Assembly: GCF_001666835.1 (NCBI RefSeq)
Contig: NZ_LZJF01000196.1
Coordinates: 1-64,000 of the forward strand
From: Mycobacterium sp. E3251
GTDB lineage: Bacteria > Actinomycetota > Actinomycetes > Mycobacteriales > Mycobacteriaceae
Direction: 5' to 3'
Length of the DNA: 64,000 nt
Position numbers and translations under genes: made by a program. Below are positions 35,562 to 42,498 of this stretch, piece by piece. The notes under the pieces are model-generated. The model was not told where the DNA came from and did not search any database. It saw only the letters and a list, made by a program, of their open reading frames with translations. The stretch's first letter is position 1. Every line of letters begins with the position of its first letter.

Positions 35562-36134
35562 GTGGCGACACGAGCGGAGACGGCCGCGGCAACACGCCGC
35601 TCGTTGCTCGAGGCCGCCGGGGCATTGCTCGACCTCGGCGGCGTCGAAGCCGTCACGCTGCGGGAGGTGGGCGCGCGGGCCGGGGTTTCCCGCTCGGCGG
35701 CGTATCGCCACTTCGCCGATAAGGAATCGCTGCTCGCAGTACTGGCCACCAACGCATTGAGCGAATTGGGCGACTTGCTACAGGCTTTGGTCGATAGCGA
35801 CGATCCGCCCGAAGAGTCCTTGCGCTCAGGTCTGCTTGCGCTGATCGAGCTGGGCCGCATGCGACCGCACTTGTACCGGCTGATGTTCACCCCGCCGCCG
35901 GGGGATCCGACCGAAGCGATGCGGGTGGCCGAACGGGCGCAGGATCTGTTTCTCGACATCGTTGGTCGTATCACGGGTCCTGAGCAGGCGCGGCGCTATG
36001 GGGCGCTGCTGTTGACCAGTGCCCACGGGATCACGGGTTTGGACTTGAGCGGCCACATGGATTTAGACAAGTGGCACACCAACGCCGAAGAGCTTGTAGA
36101 CACACTGATCTCGGTGTTACCGAAATCCAAATAG
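35562..36134 (+). CDS. TetR-family regulator
   Basis: 190 residues from GTG 35562; TTG 35523 and GTG 35529 are also in frame but lie inside an operator. The helix-turn-helix region reads LEAAGALLDLGGVEAVTLREVGARAGVSRSAAYRHFADKESLL. It probably represses itself and the divergent SDR through the paired operators. Its stop is one base from the end of the next, convergent TetR gene. Confidence 0.85.
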   Translation: MATRAETAAATRRSLLEAAGALLDLGGVEAVTLREVGARAGVSRSAAYRHFADKESLLAVLATNALSELGDLLQALVDSDDPPEESLRSGLLALIELGRMRPHLYRLMFTPPPGDPTEAMRVAERAQDLFLDIVGRITGPEQARRYGALLLTSAHGITGLDLSGHMDLDKWHTNAEELVDTLISVLPKSK

Positions 36135-36135
36135 T

Positions 36136-36678
36136 TCAGCCGCTCAGCAGGTCGGCAAAAGCCTGCGCGGCGGCGTGGACGCCGGCGTCGTCGTTGGTGG
36201 CGACCAGATCCAGCAGCAGGCCGCGGATGACGGCCAACCCGAGGCGGGCCAGCGCGGGGTCCGAATCGACGTCCAGCGCCCCGATCTCGGCGAGCCACCC
36301 ATCGACCGCACCGGGAACCATTCGGGCGAAAGGCTTTTCGCCCTGGGCGGCGCGGGCGTAGCACTCGAAGAAGAGGCGTTCGGCCTGGCGCAGCTCGGGA
36401 CGGCGGACGTCGGCCCACATGGCGGCGAAACCCTCAGCCGGTGTCGTTGGCAGGGTGGCCAGCACGCCCATCTGGCGGTGCTCCACCTCCTCGACGACGG
36501 CCAGCAACAAATCCTCTCGAGACCCGAAGTGATGCAACAGCATTCGATGGCTGGTGCCCACCGCGGCGGCAACGTCGCGCAGCGATCGGTCGCCGACGCC
36601 GCCCGCCGCGAACTCGGTGACGAGCGCGTCGAGGAGCTGCCGGCGCCTTTCGGAGTCAGGAGTGCGCGCCATCGGCAC
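36136..36678 (-). CDS. TetR-family regulator
   Basis: 180 residues from GTG 36678 (ATG 36672 also possible). The DNA-binding part includes GVGDRSLRDVAAAVGTSHRMLLHHFGSREDLLLAVVEEVE. It overlaps the end of the SRPBCC gene by about 20 bp on the same strand and is thus the second gene of a two-gene operon. A palindrome at the SRPBCC start codon is its likely autoregulatory site. Confidence 0.85.
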   Translation of the reverse strand: MPMARTPDSERRRQLLDALVTEFAAGGVGDRSLRDVAAAVGTSHRMLLHHFGSREDLLLAVVEEVEHRQMGVLATLPTTPAEGFAAMWADVRRPELRQAERLFFECYARAAQGEKPFARMVPGAVDGWLAEIGALDVDSDPALARLGLAVIRGLLLDLVATNDDAGVHAAAQAFADLLSG

Positions 36679-37102
36679 GGCTGAGTTGCTCAGACCGGGC
36701 CTTGAGTCCTTGCGCCTCGAGTTCCAAAAATCGCTTGGTCTTGTTGAGCATCAGCCGTCCGACCAGCGCTCCGAGCAGACCGCGCTGATCCAGTTGCTGG
36801 CGCACCAGAGTGCGGCCGCCCGGTTGCGGGATCACGTCGTGCCGAGCGCTCACCCGCACGCCCGGGGAGCGTTGCACCCAGGTCCAGGACGAGCCCGGGT
36901 CGATCTCGGTGACCTTCCAGACCAGCTTCGACATGCCGGGCTGCTTGATGGTGAACCGCTTGCCGACCGCGAGCGCGGGGCCGTCCCGTCCCACCAGCGA
37001 CGTCACCGACGCGGTCCACTCGGGCCAGCGCTCCACCTCGCTGAAGACATTCCACACCAGCTGCGGCGACGCATCGATCTCGACACTGTCTTCGGTAAAC
37101 AT
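36656..37102 (-). CDS. SRPBCC (START-like) ligand-binding protein
   Basis: 148 residues from ATG 37102. The helix-grip signature is clear: SVEIDASPQLVWNVFSEVERWPEWTASVTS at the N-terminus, an antiparallel sheet region, and a long C-terminal helix (LNKTKRFLELEAQGLKARSEQ). Proteins of this polyketide-cyclase-like group bind hydrophobic ligands, and some act as enzymes or chaperones. It is co-transcribed with a TetR gene, so its ligand may also be the inducer. Confidence 0.8.
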   Translation of the reverse strand: MFTEDSVEIDASPQLVWNVFSEVERWPEWTASVTSLVGRDGPALAVGKRFTIKQPGMSKLVWKVTEIDPGSSWTWVQRSPGVRVSARHDVIPQPGGRTLVRQQLDQRGLLGALVGRLMLNKTKRFLELEAQGLKARSEQLSRADGAHS

Positions 37103-37117
37103 GTACCAAATGGTACA
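37102..37117. promoter_or_regulatory. Palindromic operator over the SRPBCC start codon
   Basis: TGTACCAAATGGTACA is a 16-bp palindrome with 7-bp arms and an AA centre, beginning at the start codon of the SRPBCC gene. Protein binding here would block transcription initiation or elongation of the SRPBCC-TetR operon. Confidence 0.65.
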
Positions 37118-37217
37118 TCGGGTGGGCGCTGCTGGGTAGGGGGCCGAAGAGCCGCGGCGGCCGCGCAATACTGGGAGGTAGCGCAATTGAATGCGGGGGT
37201 GGGTCCGCGACACGCAA

Positions 37218-37265
37218 ACACAAGTTCTTGTGTTCCGCTCCGTTGTCGTACCCCAGGGGTAGTGT
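37218..37265 (+). promoter_or_regulatory. Tandem NrdR-like boxes upstream of nrdF2
   Basis: ACACAAGTTCTTGTGT (37218-37233) has perfect 7-bp arms and fits the NrdR consensus well. A second box, ACCCCAGGGGTAGTGT, begins 32 bp later (37250-37265) and keeps the right half TAGTGT. Spacing and the right half match the pair in front of nrdHIE, and both regions share GTAGTGTTT followed by GAGC. Both operons should therefore be repressed together when deoxynucleotides are plentiful. Confidence 0.7.
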
Positions 37266-37314
37266 TTGGAGCCTGACGTCCCTCAGGCAAAACGGCGGGT
37301 GAAGTGGGGTTCTG

Positions 37315-38289
37315 GTGACCGAAAACATGAAGCTGATTGACCGCGTTTCGGCGATCAACTGGAACCGGCTGCAGGACGAGAAGGACGCCGAGGTCTGGGA
37401 CCGGCTGACCGGAAACTTCTGGCTGCCCGAGAAGGTGCCGGTGTCCAACGACCTCCCGTCCTGGGCGACGCTGACCGCCGGGGAGAAACAGCTGACGATG
37501 CGGGTGTTCACCGGGCTGACCCTGCTGGACACGATCCAGGGCACGGTCGGCGCGGTCAGCCTCATCCCGGACGCGCTGACGCCGCACGAGGAAGCCGTCT
37601 ACACCAACATCGCGTTCATGGAGTCGGTGCATGCGCGCAGCTACAGCAACATCTTCTCCACGCTGTGCTCGACCGCCGAGATCGACGACGCCTTCCGCTG
37701 GTCGGAGGAGAACCCCAACCTGCAGCGCAAGGCCGAGATCGTCATGCAGTACTACAAGGGCGACGAGCCGCTGAAGCGCAAGGTGGCCTCCACGCTGCTG
37801 GAAAGCTTCCTCTTCTACTCCGGCTTCTACCTGCCGATGTACTGGTCGAGCCGGGCCAAGCTGACCAACACCGCCGACATGATCCGCCTGATCATCCGCG
37901 ACGAGGCCGTGCACGGGTATTACATCGGCTACAAGTACCAGCGTGGGCTGGCGCTGGTCGACGAGGCCAAGCGCGCCGAGCTCAAGGACTACACCTACGA
38001 GCTGCTGTTCGAGCTCTACGACAACGAGGTGGAGTACACCCAGGACCTCTACGACGAGGTCGGGCTGACCGAGGACGTCAAGAAGTTCCTGCGCTACAAC
38101 GCCAACAAGGCGCTGATGAACCTCGGTTACGAGGCGCTGTTCCCGCGGGACGAGACCGACGTCAACCCGGCGATCCTGTCGGCGCTATCCCCCAACGCCG
38201 ACGAGAACCACGACTTCTTCTCCGGCTCGGGCTCGTCGTACGTGATCGGCAAGGCCGTCGTCACCGAGGACGAGGACTGGGACTTCTAA
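37315..38289 (+). CDS. nrdF2: Class Ib ribonucleotide reductase small subunit
   Basis: A 324-residue protein starting at GTG 37315, the recalled length of NrdF2 (Rv3048c). Metal ligands are visible in EEAVYTNIAFMESVHARSY and IIRDEAVHGYYIGYKYQRG; the tyrosine just after ESVHAR fits the radical site. The C-terminal tail EDEDWDF is the part that docks into NrdE. It provides the tyrosyl radical for NrdE. Separation from nrdHIE by about 6 kb is normal in mycobacteria, but here five accessory genes enlarge the gap. Confidence 0.95.
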   Translation: MTENMKLIDRVSAINWNRLQDEKDAEVWDRLTGNFWLPEKVPVSNDLPSWATLTAGEKQLTMRVFTGLTLLDTIQGTVGAVSLIPDALTPHEEAVYTNIAFMESVHARSYSNIFSTLCSTAEIDDAFRWSEENPNLQRKAEIVMQYYKGDEPLKRKVASTLLESFLFYSGFYLPMYWSSRAKLTNTADMIRLIIRDEAVHGYYIGYKYQRGLALVDEAKRAELKDYTYELLFELYDNEVEYTQDLYDEVGLTEDVKKFLRYNANKALMNLGYEALFPRDETDVNPAILSALSPNADENHDFFSGSGSSYVIGKAVVTEDEDWDF

Positions 38290-38308
38290 ATCCGGCGCTC
38301 CTTCGGCT

Positions 38309-38698
38309 TTAGCCAGGCGGGGGCGGCACGACGGGTCGGCACGTGTTGGCCCCCGGGTCCCACCAGTTGCCGGCACCGCAATCGGGAGGCGGCGGCGTCC
38401 CTACCGGTTGGCAGGCGTTGGCTCCCGGGTTCCACCAGTTGCCGGGGCCGCAATCTGGCGGTGGGGTCCCCAGCGGTTGGCAGGCGTTGGCTCCCGGGTT
38501 CCACCAGTTGCCGGGGCCGCAATCTGGCGGTGGGGTCCCTAGAGGTTGGCAGGCGTTGGCTCCTGGGTTCCACCAGTTGCCGGGGCCGCAATCCGGGGGT
38601 TGAGCCGAGCTCATCCCCGGAGACACCGCTGTCACGTACGTCATGGGCGCTAGAGCCATCATGACGACGCCCGCCGCGCGGCGAACAAGCATGCTCAT
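38309..38698 (-). CDS. Secreted Cys/Trp-rich tandem repeat protein
   Basis: 129 residues from ATG 38698, with GGAGG seven bases upstream. A signal-type N-terminus (VRRAAGVVMMALAPMTYVTAV) is followed by four repeats of about 23 residues on the pattern PDCGPGNWWNPGANACQP, separated by Pro-rich linkers (LGTPP). Each repeat has two cysteines 13 residues apart and a Trp pair; the last repeat is the most divergent (GAGNWWDPGANTC). The motif suggests small disulfide-closed units that might bind carbohydrate, but I do not recognise the family. Confidence 0.7.
   Translation of the reverse strand: MSMLVRRAAGVVMMALAPMTYVTAVSPGMSSAQPPDCGPGNWWNPGANACQPLGTPPPDCGPGNWWNPGANACQPLGTPPPDCGPGNWWNPGANACQPVGTPPPPDCGAGNWWDPGANTCRPVVPPPPG
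38334..38612. repeat. 69-bp coding minisatellite
   Basis: Three near-identical copies start at 38406, 38475 and 38544 (period 69 bp), preceded by a diverged 72-bp copy from about 38334. The period is 23 codons, so copy-number change would keep the frame of the repeat protein. The near-identity of the three copies indicates recent expansion or homogenisation. Confidence 0.85.
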
Positions 38699-38850
38699 GT
38701 AAGGACCTCCCATCAGGAAACCTGCAGGATCTAGAGATTGACCTTGACCTCGGGTCTTAAACAGTCGAATCGCTTTGGGCGCCGCCTGGCGACCTGCGCC
38801 TACGGGCTTCAGGCAAAGGCTCGTCGCCTGAACGTGCTCTTCGATTGAGA

Positions 38851-38899
38851 ATCGGGCCGGCCGCACACGTCGGGGGGGAGGGACTGGGGCCGGCCCGAT
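38851..38899 (-). terminator. Strong hairpin after the Mrr-like gene
   Basis: ATCGGGCCGGCC (38851-38862) and GGCCGGCCCGAT (38888-38899) are exact complements with a 25-base loop. The hairpin starts 4 bp beyond the stop of the minus-strand Mrr-like gene, so it can end that transcript. There is no T-run, as is common in mycobacteria. Confidence 0.5.
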
Positions 38900-38902
38900 C
38901 GT

Positions 38903-39472
38903 CTATTCAGACACCGGCTGGGCCGATTTTCTTCCCGCAGGATTCTTCGCGCTCCACGCGGACGGCGGCACCCACGCCTGCAATACTTTGCGGCCGATCA
39001 ACTGGCAGCCGTGGGTGTGCGCCAATTGCTTTGCGGCCCTTGTGAATTCCTGATTGCTTACCACGATGCTCCTGGTGCAGCCATGGTGGCGGGCGCCGGA
39101 GACGACCTGCTGGACGGCGGCGACGCCCACCGCTTTGCCGTAGCGCTTGCACTGGACCGCCACCGAGTGGCCGTCCTTTTCCGCGATCAGGTCGACGCCG
39201 TAGTCGCCGACCGGCGGCGTGAACGTCACCCGCCAGCCCGCGCGGCGCAGGCGGGCGGCCACATAGCCCTCGAACTCGACCCCGTCCATCGCGTCGACCG
39301 CCGCGAATCGGGCCCGCCCGCCGCGCGGCCACTGACGGTTGGTTGACCAGCCGACCAGCACCTCGAGCAGCAGCATGACATAGAACGCCACCAGCCCCAT
39401 CCCGGGGCTGCGGTCGAGGACGCCGACGAACAGCCCGCAGGCAAGCGGGAGGACGACGAGCGCCTTGAGCAC
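38903..39472 (-). CDS. Membrane-anchored Mrr-type restriction endonuclease-like protein
   Basis: 189 residues from GTG 39472 (an earlier in-frame start near 39520 is possible). Two N-terminal hydrophobic segments (LKALVVLPLACGLFVGVL and LVAFYVMLLLEVLVG) anchor it. The nuclease domain begins DGVEFEGYVAARLRRAGW and has the catalytic D...QxK pattern in GDYGVDLIAEKDGHSVAVQCKRY. Small membrane-tethered Mrr_cat proteins are widespread in Actinobacteria. No methylase partner is adjacent, so classical restriction is unlikely; cleavage of modified or foreign DNA is possible. Confidence 0.75.
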   Translation of the reverse strand: MLKALVVLPLACGLFVGVLDRSPGMGLVAFYVMLLLEVLVGWSTNRQWPRGGRARFAAVDAMDGVEFEGYVAARLRRAGWRVTFTPPVGDYGVDLIAEKDGHSVAVQCKRYGKAVGVAAVQQVVSGARHHGCTRSIVVSNQEFTRAAKQLAHTHGCQLIGRKVLQAWVPPSAWSAKNPAGRKSAQPVSE

Positions 39473-39627
39473 GCCTCGATGGTAGGGACCGGCAACGACA
39501 AACTGGACCTTTACCGCGAGCGCCACGCCCGACCCCGACGTGTTCGGGCAATGAACGGCATGTGAATTGTGGGCACGGAGCGACGGCTCGCTAGCGCCGG
39601 TGATGCCCCTGCCCTGACACTGTTCTG

Positions 39628-40065
39628 GTGACGAAACCCGCATCCTCCGAGAAGGATCACCGCCACCATTTCTGCCGCTCAGTGATCCAGTGGCTGCAGG
39701 TCGGCTACCCGAACGGCGTCCCCGGCCCGGACCGCGTGCCGCTGATGGCATTGCTGCGCAGCACACCGCTGACCGAAGACCAGATCCGCGAGGTGGTGCG
39801 CCACATCACCGCGAAGGAAGGCTCTCCGGAGACGATCGATCACCCGATCGACCGCGACGAAATCGCGGAGTTCATCTCCGACATGACGCAGTTCGACGCC
39901 GGCAAGGAAAACATCATCCGGGTGGCCGCCACGCTGGCCGCGGCCGGATGGCCACTGGCCGGCATCGACGTCAGCGAGGTCGTTCCCGACGACGAGCACG
40001 CGGAGGCGGCCGAAGTCATCGCCCGCGACTGCGCGCCCGAAGAACCGTCAGAGGTCGCCTCATAG
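39628..40065 (+). CDS. DUF3349 family protein (Rv3046c-like)
   Basis: 145 residues from GTG 39628. The DUF3349 core is visible: FCRSVIQWLQVGYPNGVPGPDRVPLMALLR, then LTEDQIREVVRHI and a second helical part around FISDMTQ. Paralogues occur in M. tuberculosis (Rv3046c, Rv0543c); the biological role is not established. The 3' end overlaps convergent adhC by 6 bp. Confidence 0.8.
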   Translation: MTKPASSEKDHRHHFCRSVIQWLQVGYPNGVPGPDRVPLMALLRSTPLTEDQIREVVRHITAKEGSPETIDHPIDRDEIAEFISDMTQFDAGKENIIRVAATLAAAGWPLAGIDVSEVVPDDEHAEAAEVIARDCAPEEPSEVAS

Positions 40066-41100
40066 CTTCGAGATGTCGATGACGAAGCGGTAGCGAACGT
40101 CGCTCGCCAGGACGCGCTCGTAGGCCTCGTTGATGTAACCCGGTTCGATCAGCTCGATTTCGGGCGTCACGTCGTGTTCGGCGCAGAAGTCCAGCATCTC
40201 CTGGGTTTCGGCGATCCCGCCGATGTTCGACCCGGACAGGCTGCGCCGCGCCAGCGCCAGCGGGAACGCGCCCACCTCCATGGGGTGCTCGGGAATGCCC
40301 AACTCGACGAGGGTGCCGTCGACGTCGAGCAGGTTGAGGTAATCGTTGAGTTTCAGGTTCGCCGAGACGGTGTTCAGGATCAGGTCGAAGCTGCCGCGCA
40401 ACTTCTTGAAGGTGTCGGGGTCGGCGGTGGCGTAGTAGTGCTTGGCGCCCAGCCGCAGGCCGTCCTCCATCTTCTTCAGCGACTGCGACAGCACCGTCAC
40501 CTCGGCGCCCATCGCCGCGCCCAGCTTGACGCCCATGTGCCCGAGGCCACCGAGGCCGATGATCGCGAGCCGCGTGCCCTCGCCGGCCTTCCAGTGGCGC
40601 AGCGGCGAGAACAGCGTGATGCCCGCGCACAGCAGAGGTGCCGCCTTGTCCAGCGGCAGCGAGTCGGGGATGCGCACCACGAAGTTCTCGTCGACGACGA
40701 CACCCTGGCTGTAGCCGCCCTGGGTGGACGTGCCGTCTTTGTCGATGGAGTTGTAGGTGAAGGTCGCGCCCGGCTTGCAGTACTGCTCGAGACCGGCCTT
40801 GCAACTGCTGCACTGGCCGCAGGAGTTCACCATGCAGCCCACACCGACATGGTCGCCGACCTTGTACTTGCTGACCTCGGAGCCGACCGCGGAGACGACG
40901 CCGGCGATCTCGTGGCCGGGCACCACCGGGTAATTCGGCGTGCCCCACTCGGCCTTGACGGTGTGGATGTCGGAGTGGCAGATCCCGGCGAACTTGATGT
41001 CGATCGCTACGTCGTGCGGGCCGGGGTCACGGCGCTCGATGGTGGTCTTGATCAACGGTTCGGTCGCCGAGGTTGCGGCGTAAGCCGAAACAGTGCTCAT
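40060..41100 (-). CDS. adhC: NADP-dependent zinc alcohol dehydrogenase AdhC
   Basis: 346 residues, the recalled length of Rv3045 AdhC. Catalytic zinc ligands are in GICHSDIH and GHEIAG; the structural zinc site is CGQCSSCKAGLEQYC; the cofactor motif is GLGGLGHMGVK near residue 185. The family (cinnamyl/YahK type) reduces aldehydes with NADPH. ATG 41100 is chosen from the conserved N-terminus MSTVSAYAA. Confidence 0.93.
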   Translation of the reverse strand: MSTVSAYAATSATEPLIKTTIERRDPGPHDVAIDIKFAGICHSDIHTVKAEWGTPNYPVVPGHEIAGVVSAVGSEVSKYKVGDHVGVGCMVNSCGQCSSCKAGLEQYCKPGATFTYNSIDKDGTSTQGGYSQGVVVDENFVVRIPDSLPLDKAAPLLCAGITLFSPLRHWKAGEGTRLAIIGLGGLGHMGVKLGAAMGAEVTVLSQSLKKMEDGLRLGAKHYYATADPDTFKKLRGSFDLILNTVSANLKLNDYLNLLDVDGTLVELGIPEHPMEVGAFPLALARRSLSGSNIGGIAETQEMLDFCAEHDVTPEIELIEPGYINEAYERVLASDVRYRFVIDISKL

Positions 41101-41219
41101 GGATATATCCCTCTTCAATGTGGTCGCGTCTGCAAAAAGTTTAGCTAAGGTAATGGTCCCGGGCCACCGGAGGCCGCTCGGTATCACCTTAGGACCGCGG
41201 ATACCCGCGCGCCCGCGCG

Positions 41220-42326
41220 CTAATTGATGGGGGCGTTGACCAGGCGGAGGTCGTCGACGATGCCGCGGGCCGCGACCAGGCCCTCGCCGGTCTGCCACAG
41301 CTCGTCGTTGACGACGTAGACGCGGTTGTCGTGGTTGGCGGACAGCTTGCGCCACGGGTTGCTGTCCAGCACGGTCGCGGCGCGCTGGGCGGCCGCCGGT
41401 GACGCACACGACACGTAGACGACGTCGGCGTCGGCGGCGGACAGGTCCGGGTTCTTGGCCAGGTCGTCGTCGGTGGCGCGGATCTCGATGTACGGCTTGT
41501 CGGTGAACCGTTGGGCCGCCGGTCGGTCCACCCCGACGGCGCCCAGGACGCTGGCCGGGAAGTTGTTGGTGCCGTAGACCCGGATCGTGTCGGTGGTCAG
41601 CTGCACGATGGACGCTTGAAAGTGGGACGCGTCATGCCTGGCGCCGACGTCGCTGGCCCGCTGCGAAAAGCCGTTGAGCAGCGCGTCCATCGCGGCCCCG
41701 CGCGCCGTCGCGGCGCCCACGCCGCGCAGGTTCTCTTCCCAGGCGGAACCGGGGGCAGCGGTGAACACCGTCGGGGCGATCGCGGCCAGCTGCGGATAGA
41801 GCTTGGGCGTCAGCCCCTGCGAGCCCAGGATGAGGTCGGGGTGGGTCGCCGCGATTGCGGCCAGGTCCGGGTTGCTGCGGGTCCCGACGCCGGGCACGCC
41901 GTGCACCGCGCTGCCCAGGTAGGCGGGCTGGCTCGACGATCCGTCCGGCAGCGCGGCGGCGACCACCCGCGAGTGCAGCCCGAGCGCGCACAGGGCGTCG
42001 AGCTGATCGCCGGAGAGCACCACGATGCGCTGAGGCTCGGCGGGCACCTGCACCACGTCCGGGTTGACGCCGGCGGCGTTGTGCGCCTGCCGCATCTTCG
42101 GCCCCGGATCGGCCGCCGCGGCATCCCGTGCACACGACTCGTCGGGGCGGCGGTCGTTTCCGAGCACGCCGGCCCCGGCGATCTGGGTGGTCGGGGTGAC
42201 CAGCGTCGGAGTTGGCGCCTTCGTTCCGGGCTTGCCGGATCCGCAGCCACTGCATGCGACGGCGACCGCCACCGCCAGCGCCGCGGCCGCGCGCAGGGAC
42301 GCGGGTCGGGTCACGCCGAAAAGCAC
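41220..42326 (-). CDS. fecB: Periplasmic iron-siderophore/heme-binding lipoprotein FecB
   Basis: 368 residues with a lipoprotein signal (ALAVAVAVACSGCGSG; two possible lipobox cysteines). A class III (FecB/BtuF-like) binding-protein fold follows: QRIVVLSGDQLDALCALGL, then GTRSNPDLAAIAATHPDLILGSQ and the C-terminal lobe. It equals Rv3044 by similarity and by its place between adhC and ctaD. It should capture ferric siderophore or heme outside the membrane. No permease or ATPase for it lies nearby. Confidence 0.9.
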   Translation of the reverse strand: MLFGVTRPASLRAAAALAVAVAVACSGCGSGKPGTKAPTPTLVTPTTQIAGAGVLGNDRRPDESCARDAAAADPGPKMRQAHNAAGVNPDVVQVPAEPQRIVVLSGDQLDALCALGLHSRVVAAALPDGSSSQPAYLGSAVHGVPGVGTRSNPDLAAIAATHPDLILGSQGLTPKLYPQLAAIAPTVFTAAPGSAWEENLRGVGAATARGAAMDALLNGFSQRASDVGARHDASHFQASIVQLTTDTIRVYGTNNFPASVLGAVGVDRPAAQRFTDKPYIEIRATDDDLAKNPDLSAADADVVYVSCASPAAAQRAATVLDSNPWRKLSANHDNRVYVVNDELWQTGEGLVAARGIVDDLRLVNAPIN

Positions 42327-42498
42327 GCGTCAGACGCTAACACCCGCCGGCTCGCAGCCCGGCACTCCGAACCGACACGCCGCACCGCCGAGCCGTTTAC
42401 GACAGTTTGTAGGACCAGCCCTGACGTCGGCATGATCGACGGTTAAGATTCATGTCAGCTCTGTTTTTGGGCCCCTGTCCTACTGTTTGGAGAAGCTG

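Noticed and set aside
34057..37117. Integrative element carrying the five accessory genes
   Set aside because: No integrase, transposase, tRNA target or flanking direct repeats were seen; gene-by-gene insertion or loss elsewhere is enough.
38334..38612. Regular direct repeats resembling a CRISPR array
   Set aside because: There are no unique spacers; the whole 69-bp unit is repeated, is in frame in a protein with signal peptide, and no cas genes are present.
41137..41156. IdeR (iron box) near the adhC promoter, suggested by TTAGCTAAGGTAA
   Set aside because: Only part of one half-site fits the 19-bp IdeR palindrome and the symmetry is wrong, so it is not supported despite fecB being next door.
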